This document shows positions 25,815 through 34,638 of a stretch of DNA of 64,000 bases, piece after piece; positions within the stretch are counted from its first letter, which is position 1, and every line of letters starts with the position of its first letter. The stretch spans positions 1 to 64,000 of the forward strand of contig JBCCEJ010000024.1 of assembly GCA_039030335.1 (NCBI GenBank), written 5' to 3'. Origin of the DNA: JBCCEJ01 sp039030335. GTDB taxonomy: Bacteria; Pseudomonadota; Gammaproteobacteria; HK1. The translations under genes were made by a program, and so were the position numbers. The notes beneath the pieces are model-generated. The model was not told where the DNA came from. It saw only the letters and a list, made by a program, of their open reading frames with translations, and made no database searches.

Positions 25815-26288
25815 ATGTTGGCGATTCCAGCTACGGGCCAATGCCAGTGCGGCGCGTGTCATTACCGCGTGGAAGCGGCACCGTTCGTGGCCTATACGTG
25901 TCACTGTCGGGCGTGCCAGGCCTTGTCTTCGAGTGCATTCAATACGTGCTTGCAGGCGCCGGCCGAGAGCGTCAGATGCAGCCACGGCAAGCCGCGCAGC
26001 CGCGACCGGACGGCCGCCAGCGGTAACGTACTGACCACGTGGTTTTGCGGGGACTGCGGTTCGGCGATGTTCGCGCAGAACTCCGCCCGGCCCCGCATAC
26101 GCACGGTCTATGTCGGCACACTGGACGAGCGCGAGACCGTCAACGTTGTTGCGCACATCTGGACGAACGCGAAACTGCCCTGGGTCGTATTACCGCCCGG
26201 TCATCGCGTCTACCCCGGGGCGGGCGACTGGCGGCAGGACTACGCGGACGATATCGACCGGTATCTGCCTGGCACCCACGGGCAGTGA
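25815..26288 (+). CDS. GFA (glutathione-dependent formaldehyde-activating) family protein
   Basis: A 157-residue zinc protein with the complete set of family cysteines: GQCQCGACHYRV near residue 8, YTCHCRACQ near residue 27 and FCGDCGSAMF near residue 78. These bind two zinc ions in the Mss4-like fold. The group is named after Gfa, which speeds the addition of formaldehyde to glutathione, although many members have other roles. S-formylglutathione hydrolase is encoded at 48026, but no formaldehyde dehydrogenase gene is in the window. GGAGG at about 25802 precedes the ATG. Confidence 0.88.
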   Translation: MLAIPATGQCQCGACHYRVEAAPFVAYTCHCRACQALSSSAFNTCLQAPAESVRCSHGKPRSRDRTAASGNVLTTWFCGDCGSAMFAQNSARPRIRTVYVGTLDERETVNVVAHIWTNAKLPWVVLPPGHRVYPGAGDWRQDYADDIDRYLPGTHGQ

Positions 26289-26418
26289 GCACTCACAGCA
26301 GTGCGCCGCGCGACCCGCAGGCCGGGGCAACGGTCCCTGGAACGGGCATGAATGTCAGTCTGGCCGGCGCGGCGCTCGGCTAAGATAAAGCCTCGCAAAA
26401 CCCTGAATCGGTGAAGAT

Positions 26419-27042
26419 GTGGAATCCTCCTGGCTAAACGAGTTGAAGCGCCTGCATGCCATCGCCGCGACCGGGCGCAACTTCTGCGATTCCGAATATG
26501 ACCGCGAGCGCTATGAGGAAGCCTTGTCGATCGCCGGACGGCTGCTCGCGGATCTGGGGGGAACATCCATAGACCGCATCAATAACCTGGTGCCCGAATA
26601 CGCAAAGGGTTACGCAACCCCGAAGATCGACGTGCGCGGCGCGCTCATCGATGGCGATCGGATTCTGCTGGTCAAGGAAGCCACCGATGAGAAGTGGACG
26701 TTGCCTGGGGGTTACGCCGAAGTCGGTATCACCCCGGCTCGCAATGTCGAGAAAGAAATGTTCGAGGAGGCGCACGTCAAAGTGACCGCGAAGCGACTCT
26801 ACGCGGTGCGCCACAAAGCCGCGCACGCGTACAAACCGGACGTACGCGACTTCTACAAGATGTTCTTCCTCTGCGAAGCCGACAGTCCGGTGGAGCCCGC
26901 CCCTGGCATCGAGACACTGGACGTAGGCTGGTTCACACTGGAATCACTGCCGCCGTTATCGCGCGGACGCATCATCGAGGCCGACCTCGTCGACGCGTTC
27001 AAGGCGAAACCAGCAATCACATGGGAAACCAGGTTTGATTGA
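26419..27042 (+). CDS. Nudix hydrolase with Nudix_N helical domain and divergent box
   Basis: A 207-residue protein. Residues 1-60 match the N-terminal helical module found in one Nudix group (LNELKRLHAIAATGRNFC and YDRERYEEALSIAGRLLA). The Nudix domain follows (ALIDGDRILLVKEA). Its box reads GYAEVGITPARNVEKEMFEE: the first conserved Glu is Ile and the Arg is Lys, while the metal-binding Glu pair remains. Substrates are nucleoside diphosphates linked to another group. Translation starts at GTG 26419 after GAAGA. An adjacent, frame-shifted ATG at 26417 would give no protein of length. Confidence 0.85.
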   Translation: MESSWLNELKRLHAIAATGRNFCDSEYDRERYEEALSIAGRLLADLGGTSIDRINNLVPEYAKGYATPKIDVRGALIDGDRILLVKEATDEKWTLPGGYAEVGITPARNVEKEMFEEAHVKVTAKRLYAVRHKAAHAYKPDVRDFYKMFFLCEADSPVEPAPGIETLDVGWFTLESLPPLSRGRIIEADLVDAFKAKPAITWETRFD

Positions 27043-27094
27043 TCGCGGTCGCACCAACGAATTTGCAGACGGCGCCTCCGTCTTTGACGAGTAA

Positions 27095-27655
27095 GTGCCA
27101 GTGCTCGCGCCATCACAATGCCTGGTCGTCACCGGACTGCCGGCGAGCGGCAAATCTACGGTCGGGGCGCAGCTCGCCGCAGCCCTTGGCTGGCGTCTGC
27201 TCGATAAAGACGCCTATCTCGAAGCCCTGTTTGACGCGCGCGGCTGCGCGACGCCGGACGAACGTCAGCAACTAAGCCGCGAGAGCGACGCGCAGTTCAT
27301 CGCTGATGCGCGCGAGGAGTCACGAGTCGTGCTCGTCTCGCACTGGCGCGCACGCGGTGAGACGGGTCCATCCGGTACGCCCATAGACTGGTTGGGTGAG
27401 ACATACCGCACCATTGTCGAGGTGCATTGTCGTTGCGACCCCACGATTGCCGCGACACGCTTTCGCCAGAGGGTCCGGCATCCCGGACATCAAGACGAAC
27501 GGCGGGATCACGAGGCTACGCTCAGCTGGCTGCGTGGCTGTTCGCAGTCGATGCCGTTGGGCATCGGCAGTTGCCTGACGGTGGCCACCGGGTCCAGGCC
27601 AGATCTGGGAGCGCTTCTGGCGCGCATCGATCTCGCTCTTGAATCCGCTTTGTGA
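27095..27655 (+). CDS. P-loop kinase-like ATPase (AAA_33 type)
   Basis: A 186-residue protein with a Walker A motif GLPASGKST near residue 14 and the segment LLDKDAYLEALFD, whose DKD occupies the usual Mg or substrate position. It ends with an Arg-rich lid-like region (ATRFRQRVRHPGHQDERRDH). It resembles small kinases such as shikimate, gluconate or chloramphenicol phosphotransferase-like proteins, and the substrate is unknown. The start is GTG 27095, 52 bases after the Nudix gene. Codon use is like its neighbours. Confidence 0.75.
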   Translation: MPVLAPSQCLVVTGLPASGKSTVGAQLAAALGWRLLDKDAYLEALFDARGCATPDERQQLSRESDAQFIADAREESRVVLVSHWRARGETGPSGTPIDWLGETYRTIVEVHCRCDPTIAATRFRQRVRHPGHQDERRDHEATLSWLRGCSQSMPLGIGSCLTVATGSRPDLGALLARIDLALESAL

Positions 27656-27678
27656 TCAGACGACGCAGGCGCACCGAC

Positions 27679-27798
27679 ATGGCAGCAACCCAGGGTCTCG
27701 ATCATCACCGTCTCGCCGTCGGCGAAGGTCCGCGCCACCATATGATGTTCGCCGAGCCGGGCAGCATTCGGGTGGAGCTCATATGGACGGGTACCTGA
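27679..27798 (+). pseudogene. Possible C-terminal remnant of a VOC (glyoxalase-like) protein
   Basis: A 39-residue frame follows the kinase gene and ends GPRHHMMFAEPGSIRVELIW plus three residues. The pattern His-His-x-x-Phe-x-x-Pro-x-x-Ile-Arg-x-Glu is like the last strand pair of vicinal-oxygen-chelate proteins, where the Glu is a metal ligand. The rest of such a domain is absent. It could be a remnant or chance. The remaining bases to 28081 hold only the AT-rich control region of the fasciclin gene. Confidence 0.2.
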
Positions 27799-27948
27799 AA
27801 ACCGGTACGGATCACCCCCCTCAATTCCAATGCCGTCAAACATCACACGGCGCGGCGGGTGATTGCTACCTTCATCTGCACATCCTCTTCTACATAACCT
27901 CTACACGTTCCGAGACATCTGGCGATTTCGTTCCGTATTTGCTGACTT

Positions 27949-27971
27949 AATATCGACTATTTGTTGATATT
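27949..27971. promoter_or_regulatory. Operator-like inverted repeat upstream of the fasciclin gene
   Basis: AATATCGAC and GTTGATATT are 9-base arms around a 5-base AT spacer, with 8 of 9 positions complementary. The repeat lies about 110 bases before the fasciclin ATG, in a stretch (about 27880-28081) clearly AT-richer than the rest of the window. It could be a dimeric repressor or activator site. The regulator is unknown. Confidence 0.35.
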
Positions 27972-28081
27972 TCATTCACGCCGCCTTCACTACTTCGACC
28001 TTAAGTTGTCCGCGTCGACCATCGCAGTCCAGCTTGTAGCGGCTGCGGTTTTTTTCAACTTTACGAACAAGGGATCAACAC

Positions 28082-28576
28082 ATGCTGAAGACGCTCAAGG
28101 CGTTGATGATTACGGCAGCCACCTGCTTCGCGTTGACTGGCCCGGCGCACGCTGGCGGTTACAAAAAAGACATCGTGGACACCGCGGCCGCGGCTGGCTC
28201 CTTCCAGACCCTGGTTGCGGCGGTCAAAGCGGCAGGACTGGTCGAGACGCTGAAGGGTGACGGCCCGTTCACAGTGTTTGCACCGACCGACGCAGCCTTC
28301 GCCAAGCTGCCGGCCGGAACCGTCGAGTCGCTGCTGAAGCCAGAGAATCGTGACCAGCTCACGGCCATCCTGACGTATCACGTCGTGCCTGGAAAAATCA
28401 TGTCTGGCGACATCGCCGGCAAGCAGGCTGCGGTCAAGACCGTCCAGGGACAGTCCATCGACGTGAACGCTACTGACGGCGTGCGGGTCGACGGCGCATC
28501 GGTCGTCAAAGCCGACATCGACACATCGAACGGCGTCATCCACGTAATCGATTCCGTCATCCTGCCGAAAACCTGA
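28082..28576 (+). CDS. Exported fasciclin-domain protein
   Basis: A 164-residue protein with a signal peptide (MLKTLKALMITAATCFALTG, ending AHA) and one FAS1 domain. The two conserved FAS1 blocks are clear: GPFTVFAPTDAAFAKLP near residue 60 and ILTYHVVPGKIMSGDI near residue 100, with the closing GVIHVIDSVILPKT. It is a secreted or periplasmic protein of the common single-domain bacterial FAS1 type, thought to act in adhesion. AAGGGA lies about nine bases before the ATG. A strong terminator follows. Confidence 0.93.
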   Translation: MLKTLKALMITAATCFALTGPAHAGGYKKDIVDTAAAAGSFQTLVAAVKAAGLVETLKGDGPFTVFAPTDAAFAKLPAGTVESLLKPENRDQLTAILTYHVVPGKIMSGDIAGKQAAVKTVQGQSIDVNATDGVRVDGASVVKADIDTSNGVIHVIDSVILPKT

Positions 28577-28625
28577 CAGGACAACGTTTCTTGACCCGGT
28601 CATTTCCGCCGACCGAGTCTCCTCG

Positions 28626-28657
28626 CGCCAGCGTGCTCCGGCACGCTGGCGTTTTTT
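28626..28657 (+). terminator. Strong intrinsic terminator of the fasciclin gene
   Basis: CGCCAGCGTGC and GCACGCTGGCG form a perfect 11-bp stem with a 4-base loop, directly followed by six T residues. It lies 50 bases after the fasciclin stop and just before the convergent end of the M50/HlyD gene at 28685. Confidence 0.93.
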
Positions 28658-28684
28658 CGTTCCAACGCTTGGCGGTGCGCCGCC

Positions 28685-30805
28685 CTAGAACCCGGACTCC
28701 CGCAACAACACTCCGTACGCAGTCGACCAGAGGCGTTCGGCAAGACTCTGCGGCTCTCCATGGATCTGCGCGATCCCGGTCAGAACGCGATTCGGAGGGG
28801 CAAATGCTGCGCAGCCTCTGAGCGCTGCCCGGAATACCGACCGGGTTGGAATCAACCTGCCTTGCCCATCCGCAGCAGCCGCTACGGGTCCACCGTAGGC
28901 ACTGGCTAGCAGCGGAGATTCCAGTTCCACGACGCTGGTGGATTCGACCTCGCCGATGTGACATTCGATGGATGGTATGTCGACATCATCCGCGTAGAAC
29001 CGCGCTGTCGCCCCCGTGCGCACCCGGTGAATGTCTTCCTCGTAGATATATACCGAGATCGCCGGCTGCGCAGTGTCGGCCACGAACGCGAGGGGTTCAC
29101 CGCGGGCAACCCAGTCACCGACCGCGAGCGGCTCGGCGACGGCCGTGACGATGCCGGTTACCCCGGCTTTAAGCTCCATATCGCGCGCCGTGTCCAGCAG
29201 CGCCGCGAGCGCCTGTTCAGCTTCCTGCAACTGCTGACGCAGGATCAGGCGCTGTTGACTCAATTCGTCGTCTACCGACTGTACTTCGCTCTGCCAGTTG
29301 AGCAGTTGAAGCTCACGCGTCGCGCGCGCGATTTCGAATTCCAGGTCGGGCGAGGCCAGTCGAATCACCGGCGACTCCGGCTCCACCGGGTCGCCAGGCG
29401 CAGCCAGGATCGCAGCGATCTGGCCTTCGCTCGGCGCCTCTAGTGCGGCGTATCGCTCAGCTTGAATCAGTCCAGGCACTGCCACTTCCCAGCGCCAGGG
29501 CATCAACAGCGCGCCTGCTGCCACCGTCATCAGCGTCAGAGTCCGCAACAAGGCAAAGTTCATGCGAATGTGTCCACTACGCCGTGACCACTCCCGAAGC
29601 TCGCGCCAGACTGGCCGACCAATGAACCACACCAGTTCAACCAGCATCAGGACGATACCAAGAAGCTTGAAGAAGAAGTGGTAGACCAGCAAAGCGATGC
29701 CGAGGAACAGAATCAGCCGATACAACCAGACCCCGAACGCAAATCCGACCATCAAACGCCGGCGGCTCGGCGTGGCTGCTTCAGGCGGCGGTTCGCCAAG
29801 CGCGAACAGAAATTCGCGCAACCACCAGCGGCCCAGCGCAAAAGAACGCTCGTGCAGGTTCTCGATGCCGAACCAGTCGGACATCAGGAAGTATCCGTCG
29901 AACCGCATGAATGGATTCAGATTGACCGCGAGCGTCATGATCCAGGTGGTCGTCGCCAACAGGAAGGCGGCACTCTTCCATGGTCCGTCCGGCAAGACAC
30001 TCCAGGCGAACAGCGCGATCACAGCCAGCCCAAGTTCCGTCACCATCCCCGCCGCCCCGATGGCGAGTCGCTGGCGCGCGGACGTTAGCGTCCACGCGTG
30101 GTTGGTGTCGGTATACAGCACCGGCCAGAGCACCATGAAAGCAATGCCCATGGTCGAGACCTGGCAACCGTAGCGATAAGCCGTGAAGGCGTGACCAAAC
30201 TCGTGCAGCACCTTGGCTGCGGCGATCGACACCGCCAGCCAGATGGCGCCTTCCACGGACCAGAAATGCGGAAATGTCGACAGCAGCGAGTCGATGTTGC
30301 GCGCCGCCAGGTAAAAGCCGACTAGTGCCAGAATTACCAGTGCATACGCGACGGCACGCGCATACAGCCAGCGTATCGACGGATACATCCATTCCAGAAT
30401 CGCCTGCGGCCGAAGCAGCGGTACGCGAAAGAACAGGTAAGACGTCAGCAGTTGCCGGAACCACCCCGGATAGAGCATGTCCCGGGCCGTGGCGAGTCGT
30501 TCCCGCGCCTGCGCGCCGCGACTCGCGACGAGGTGGTTGGACAATAGAAAGCCCGCGAGCGCCTGAACATCTTCGCCATCGAGCTGCAGGGTCGTCTCTG
30601 CATTGACCGCCGCCGCGATCCGATCTGCATCCCCCAGACTCCAGCGTGAGAGCATCTCAAAAGCAGGCCAGCCGATCTGGAAGAATCGGTTGGCAGGCGG
30701 ATCATGGAGAGTCCAGGTCGGTGCTCCGTCTTCGGCCGGCGCCCCCGCCTGCAGCACCAGTTCGTCGCGAAGCGCAGGCAGCGCAGCCGCTTGCGTTGCG
30801 CTCAC
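28685..30805 (-). CDS. PqqD-like / M50 zinc metalloprotease / HlyD fusion membrane protein
   Basis: A 706-residue protein with three parts. Residues about 12-95 resemble a PqqD-type winged-helix domain (PPANRFFQIGWPAFEMLSRW). Residues about 125-440 form an M50 (site-2 protease) membrane domain with HEFGHAF, where His201, Glu202 and His205 give the HExxH motif, and NPFMRFDGY, where Asp303 is the third zinc ligand. Residues about 445-706 are a HlyD-like periplasmic part with a lipoyl/barrel-sandwich half (ALEAPSEGQIAAILAAPGDP) and a coiled coil. The start overlaps the GAF-HlyD gene by four bases. It is the last gene of the presumed export operon. A role as inner-membrane gate or protease is inference. 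Confidence 0.88.
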   Translation of the reverse strand: MSATQAAALPALRDELVLQAGAPAEDGAPTWTLHDPPANRFFQIGWPAFEMLSRWSLGDADRIAAAVNAETTLQLDGEDVQALAGFLLSNHLVASRGAQARERLATARDMLYPGWFRQLLTSYLFFRVPLLRPQAILEWMYPSIRWLYARAVAYALVILALVGFYLAARNIDSLLSTFPHFWSVEGAIWLAVSIAAAKVLHEFGHAFTAYRYGCQVSTMGIAFMVLWPVLYTDTNHAWTLTSARQRLAIGAAGMVTELGLAVIALFAWSVLPDGPWKSAAFLLATTTWIMTLAVNLNPFMRFDGYFLMSDWFGIENLHERSFALGRWWLREFLFALGEPPPEAATPSRRRLMVGFAFGVWLYRLILFLGIALLVYHFFFKLLGIVLMLVELVWFIGRPVWRELREWSRRSGHIRMNFALLRTLTLMTVAAGALLMPWRWEVAVPGLIQAERYAALEAPSEGQIAAILAAPGDPVEPESPVIRLASPDLEFEIARATRELQLLNWQSEVQSVDDELSQQRLILRQQLQEAEQALAALLDTARDMELKAGVTGIVTAVAEPLAVGDWVARGEPLAFVADTAQPAISVYIYEEDIHRVRTGATARFYADDVDIPSIECHIGEVESTSVVELESPLLASAYGGPVAAAADGQGRLIPTRSVFRAALRGCAAFAPPNRVLTGIAQIHGEPQSLAERLWSTAYGVLLRESGF

Positions 30806-32172
30806 AGCCCCAGCCAGCGGCGCGCGGTAGCAAATGGTCGCCGGAACAGGAAGTAACCCAACGCTACCTCTTCCCCGGACACCTTGGCGGTGCCCTTGAG
30901 GCCAATGCGCGGCGGCTGGTCGAGCGCACCGAACACGGCCTTCATGCGATATGCAGTAACACCCTCGGCGGTTGGTTCCGCCCGGTAGCTCGCATATTGC
31001 ACGGTCGCGTCGAGTGGATTTTGCGGGTCGATATTCAGAAACAGGCGCACCGGGGCACCGCGACGCAGCGTCACTGCCTCATCTACCGGCATCAAGACCT
31101 CCAGCTCAACGCGTCGCGGATCGGCAAGCTGCATGACCTTCTCGCCGAGGCTTACAGCTTTGCCCTGCCAGTCACTGACCCGTCCAAACACAGTTACACC
31201 GCGCCGCGACGCGCGCACTTCGACGCGGGACAGCAGCGTTTCGCGATAGCGCAGCTCCGCGAGTCGCTGTTCCAACCGGCCTTGCAACACCGCGAGGCGC
31301 GATTTGCTGCGCGTATCGAACAACGCCGATTGAGCCGCCTGTCGGTACTCGGCTTCGGCTACCGCTGCGGCATGGCGCGCGAGTTCAGTTTCATTGCGAA
31401 GTTCGGTTGCGTCTAACGTGAACAGCAGCTCGCCGGCAGCGACGCTCTGATTCGGTCGCACCGCCACTTCGTCGATAACGCCATTGAGCGGTGCTCGCAC
31501 CAGCACCGCATCAGCAGCGATCACCTCCGCCTCGCCAAGCGCCGATTGGGTAACCCGCACCGTCACCAGCGCGAAGACCAAAGCCACGACAATGGTCACT
31601 GCCAGCGCCTGCTTCAGGCCACGTCTGACGAGACCTTTACGCGTCGGCTGCAATGCGGCCAGCGCGTGCGCATACGTATCGGCGAGTTCAGCCAACAGAG
31701 TCTGTTCAGCGGGCGACCAGACGTCGTCACGGGCGAGCAGCAACACGCCGAGTTGTCTGCCTTCCAGGTCCAGCAGACGCACGCTCAGGCATTCCGTCGG
31801 CAACCATTCAGACCACTCAGCGCGAATGCGTTCGGGCATTGCTTGTAGGTCCAGCATTGCCAACTTGTCAGCCGGGATTGCCTGCTTGCGGCGAGCCAGA
31901 CGCTGCATCCATACGATGAACGGCGCATGCCTGTCGGCGTCCGGTAAACCGGAGACGGTCTGCACCCGGAGTGACCGATCGTCGGGACCGAGAAGCAATA
32001 CCGCCTGTCGATAAGGACAAAGTCTGTGGGTGTCGTTGGCGATCACGAATCCGAGTCGGGCGACGTCCTCGGCCTCGCGGGCCGCCTTGCCCAGTTCCAC
32101 CAGACGTGCCAGCCCGGACAGCTGACGCGCCTGGATCTGCTCGGGGGTTAGTGTGGCAGCCGGTTCCGACAT
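30802..32172 (-). CDS. GAF domain fused to a HlyD-type membrane-fusion protein
   Basis: A 456-residue protein. Residues about 30-172 have the length and pattern of a GAF-type sensor domain (YRQAVLLLGPDDRSLRVQTV, SVRLLDLEGRQLGVLLLARD). One transmembrane helix spans about residues 188-206 (ALAVTIVVALVFALVTVRV). The rest is a HlyD adaptor with RAPLNGVIDEVAVRPNQSVA, a coiled coil, and a beta-barrel with GAPVRLFLNIDPQNPLDA. The sensor half is therefore in the cytoplasm and the adaptor in the periplasm. Its stop overlaps the M50/HlyD gene start by four bases, and it begins 16 bases after the upstream HlyD gene. Confidence 0.85.
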   Translation of the reverse strand: MSEPAATLTPEQIQARQLSGLARLVELGKAAREAEDVARLGFVIANDTHRLCPYRQAVLLLGPDDRSLRVQTVSGLPDADRHAPFIVWMQRLARRKQAIPADKLAMLDLQAMPERIRAEWSEWLPTECLSVRLLDLEGRQLGVLLLARDDVWSPAEQTLLAELADTYAHALAALQPTRKGLVRRGLKQALAVTIVVALVFALVTVRVTQSALGEAEVIAADAVLVRAPLNGVIDEVAVRPNQSVAAGELLFTLDATELRNETELARHAAAVAEAEYRQAAQSALFDTRSKSRLAVLQGRLEQRLAELRYRETLLSRVEVRASRRGVTVFGRVSDWQGKAVSLGEKVMQLADPRRVELEVLMPVDEAVTLRRGAPVRLFLNIDPQNPLDATVQYASYRAEPTAEGVTAYRMKAVFGALDQPPRIGLKGTAKVSGEEVALGYFLFRRPFATARRWLGL

Positions 32173-32188
32173 GGCCGCGGCGGCGGGG

Positions 32189-32986
32189 CTACCGCCCCTC
32201 GAAAGAAGCGCGACCGCTCATACCGGGCATCAGCCGTGACAGATCGCCGTCGAGGGTGCCGAAGATCTTTACTGACTGACTGACGGGGTCTACTTCAGAA
32301 CCCAGACGGGCAACGCGTGCCCTGAAGGCCTGCTGGCTTTCTTCTATGAAAACCTCGAAAGACGCCCCAACCGCAAGCCATTGCAACCAGTGCGACGGCA
32401 CCAGCAGCTCGGCTTCCAGCGTGTCGGGGTTGTGAATCTTGAGAAGTGGCTGCCCGGCGGTCACGTAAGCGTGTTCATCGGCTTCTTCGGCGGCGATACT
32501 GCCGTCGAACGGCGCCTTGATCACGCAACGGCTGACGATGGCCGTGCTCAGCTGCACGTTGGCTTGTGCTTCTTCCAGCGCCGCCCGTGCGCTCAGGGCT
32601 TCCAGTTCGCTTGCCGAATTCAGCGTGACCAGCCGGTCTACGACCCGGGCTCGATCACGAGCGGCTTTGCGCAATGCGATTGCCCGTGCCAGCTCCGCAC
32701 GCTGCACGCGGCAGTCGAACGTCACGAGTTCATCGCCTTTCCGAAACGTTGCTCCCTCACGTCCAGCGAATGCCAGCACGCGGCCGTCCATCTCGGCCGA
32801 GAGCGTCGTATCGTCCCGGGCACTTAGCTGTACACGAATCTCACTGCTGGCCTGGCGCTTGAGCTCGACGCTACCGGTCAGGCTGCGAAGCGAGGGTAAT
32901 GGCGCCGTCTGCGCGTGTGCGACGCTCGTCTGAACGCCCGACAAGGCGGCAATTAGCGTTACACAAGATATCCGATCGCGTATCAC
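32189..32986 (-). CDS. HlyD family periplasmic adaptor
   Basis: A 265-residue exported protein with a signal segment (CVTLIAALSGVQTSVAHA). The adaptor pattern follows: AEMDGRVLAFAGREGATFRK (first lipoyl half), a coiled coil (ARALRAA-type heptads about residues 90-140), CVIKAPFDGSIAAEEADEHA (second half) and a beta-barrel (PSHWLQWLAVGASFEVFIEE). It is shorter than most RND adaptors. The start overlaps the TolC-like gene stop by four bases (32983-32986). It probably links inner-membrane partners to the outer-membrane channel. Confidence 0.85.
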   Translation of the reverse strand: MIRDRISCVTLIAALSGVQTSVAHAQTAPLPSLRSLTGSVELKRQASSEIRVQLSARDDTTLSAEMDGRVLAFAGREGATFRKGDELVTFDCRVQRAELARAIALRKAARDRARVVDRLVTLNSASELEALSARAALEEAQANVQLSTAIVSRCVIKAPFDGSIAAEEADEHAYVTAGQPLLKIHNPDTLEAELLVPSHWLQWLAVGASFEVFIEESQQAFRARVARLGSEVDPVSQSVKIFGTLDGDLSRLMPGMSGRASFEGR

Positions 32987-34518
32987 TGCTTCGGCGCATT
33001 GTCGGGTTCGGCCAGACCGTTCGACTCCGTGCGCAAGTTGCCTGCACTCCAGTCCGCTAAAACGGCCTCTATGGCGACGCTCAAGTCCGCTACCGAGTGG
33101 GATTGCACGGTCGGCGGGAGTGGGTCCAGACCCAGGCTCGCGTGTAAACGGCCAGTCGCGGCCTGAAGCGCCGCATAAGAATCCAGACGCCGAAGCTCAG
33201 CCAGCATGGCATTGCTTTGCGTGCGGATCGTCTCCAAAGGCGAAGTCGCAAGCGCCTGTTCGGTATTGGAGACGTTTTCGAGGATGCGTTGTTCCACGGC
33301 CAGCAGCTGCCGGGCACGCTCGTAGCGCTGCACGACGTTCTGGAAGTCGCGGTACGACAGATGCACCTGCGAGAGCACGGCCATGCTGACCGCCAGACGC
33401 TGCGCCTCGGCGACCTGCTCCTGGGTTTCAGCAAGACTGAGCCCTTCGAGGCGCCCGGGCAGACTCAACAGATTCCACGTTATGCGCAGGCCTGTCTCAT
33501 ACCAGGTCTGATGGCTCAAGAACGAGTTGCTGTTGAAGTTGACACCGAAATCGAATTCAAGCCCCGGCAACAGTCGGGTGATAGCCTTGCGGGTTTCAAG
33601 CGCAGTTATGCGTTGCTCGTACGCCGCTTCGATCAGCTCCGGACGCTGAACAAGTGCCAGCGCTTCCATCTGCGGCAGTTCGATGTCGACGACGGGAAGC
33701 GTCATCTCCTCGGGCGTTGGCACCACCAGTGCATAGGCTTCGCCAAACGGCAGATTCATCAAGGCCGCGAGGCGCGGTTTGGCCTGCGACAGATCTTGCT
33801 CCAGAGTCTCGAGTTTCTGAATGACGTCTAGCAAGGCCTTCTGATAGCGCAGCGTCTGCAACAACGGTTGCAGCCGTTCACGCTCCACTGCCCGCGCGTC
33901 TTCCAGCGCCTGCTCAGCCATCGAACGGACTTCGCTGATTCGTTCGCCAAGCTGCTGCGCACTAACCGCCTTCCAGTAGGCATCGCGCACATCCTGCATC
34001 AGGTCGTGAATCACCTTGCGGCGCTTTTGCTGCGCGATCAGCTGCCGGTTGGTCTGCTGTTGCGCCGTGTAGTAGCTGATGCCGAAATCGAGAACATTCC
34101 ATACCAGTTCGAGCTGTGCCGACTTGCGGTCGCGGTCCTGCGAGTAAGACGGTTCCAGCGACTGGCGCTGTGTTTCCAGCGAACGACTGGATGACGCGTT
34201 CTGGTTGTTGCGGTTTTGATACTGGAGGTCGAGCCCCAGGCGCGGGAGCAGATCGTAGCGCGAGACGTCGACCTGACGTTGGGCAAGCGCCTCCTCCATC
34301 ACACGCAGTCGCTGCGTCGTGTTGTATTTGATCGCCCGCGCCATGGCTTCGGCGAGACTGATGGGACCCGCGACGGGCTGTTGGCCGACAAACAGCTTCT
34401 CGCGATCCTGCGCGGCCTGTTCTACCCGTTCGGCAGTCGTAATGGGCTCGGGCGTGATGGTACAGCCAGCGATCAGAATCATCGCCAAGACCGGTATCAC
34501 GCGGCAGTTCAATGCCAC
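32983..34518 (-). CDS. TolC family outer-membrane channel lipoprotein
   Basis: About 511 residues with a lipobox (LAMILIAGC) and the paired outer-membrane-efflux repeats: SLAEAMARAIKYNTTQRLRV, then LPRLGLDLQYQNRNNQ in the first half, and ALALVQRPELIEAAYEQRI, ITRLLPGLEFDFGVNFNSNS in the second. The trimer would form the outer-membrane exit duct. The GTG at 34518 is preferred because GGGGGA lies seven bases upstream; an in-frame ATG at 34533 is possible. The downstream HlyD gene overlaps by four bases. It follows the giant-protein gene after about 200 bases and has its own candidate promoter. Confidence 0.88.
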   Translation of the reverse strand: MALNCRVIPVLAMILIAGCTITPEPITTAERVEQAAQDREKLFVGQQPVAGPISLAEAMARAIKYNTTQRLRVMEEALAQRQVDVSRYDLLPRLGLDLQYQNRNNQNASSSRSLETQRQSLEPSYSQDRDRKSAQLELVWNVLDFGISYYTAQQQTNRQLIAQQKRRKVIHDLMQDVRDAYWKAVSAQQLGERISEVRSMAEQALEDARAVERERLQPLLQTLRYQKALLDVIQKLETLEQDLSQAKPRLAALMNLPFGEAYALVVPTPEEMTLPVVDIELPQMEALALVQRPELIEAAYEQRITALETRKAITRLLPGLEFDFGVNFNSNSFLSHQTWYETGLRITWNLLSLPGRLEGLSLAETQEQVAEAQRLAVSMAVLSQVHLSYRDFQNVVQRYERARQLLAVEQRILENVSNTEQALATSPLETIRTQSNAMLAELRRLDSYAALQAATGRLHASLGLDPLPPTVQSHSVADLSVAIEAVLADWSAGNLRTESNGLAEPDNAPKQ

Positions 34519-34638
34519 AAAGCTTTCCCCCAATCCGGCTCGCCAAGCCTAAAGAACGCGTGCAGCTGCCGGTTAAGAGCGCCCCAACGCTCTATTGATG
34601 CGCCGGTGACCCCCAGCCTACCGCCGGTCGCAACGCCC

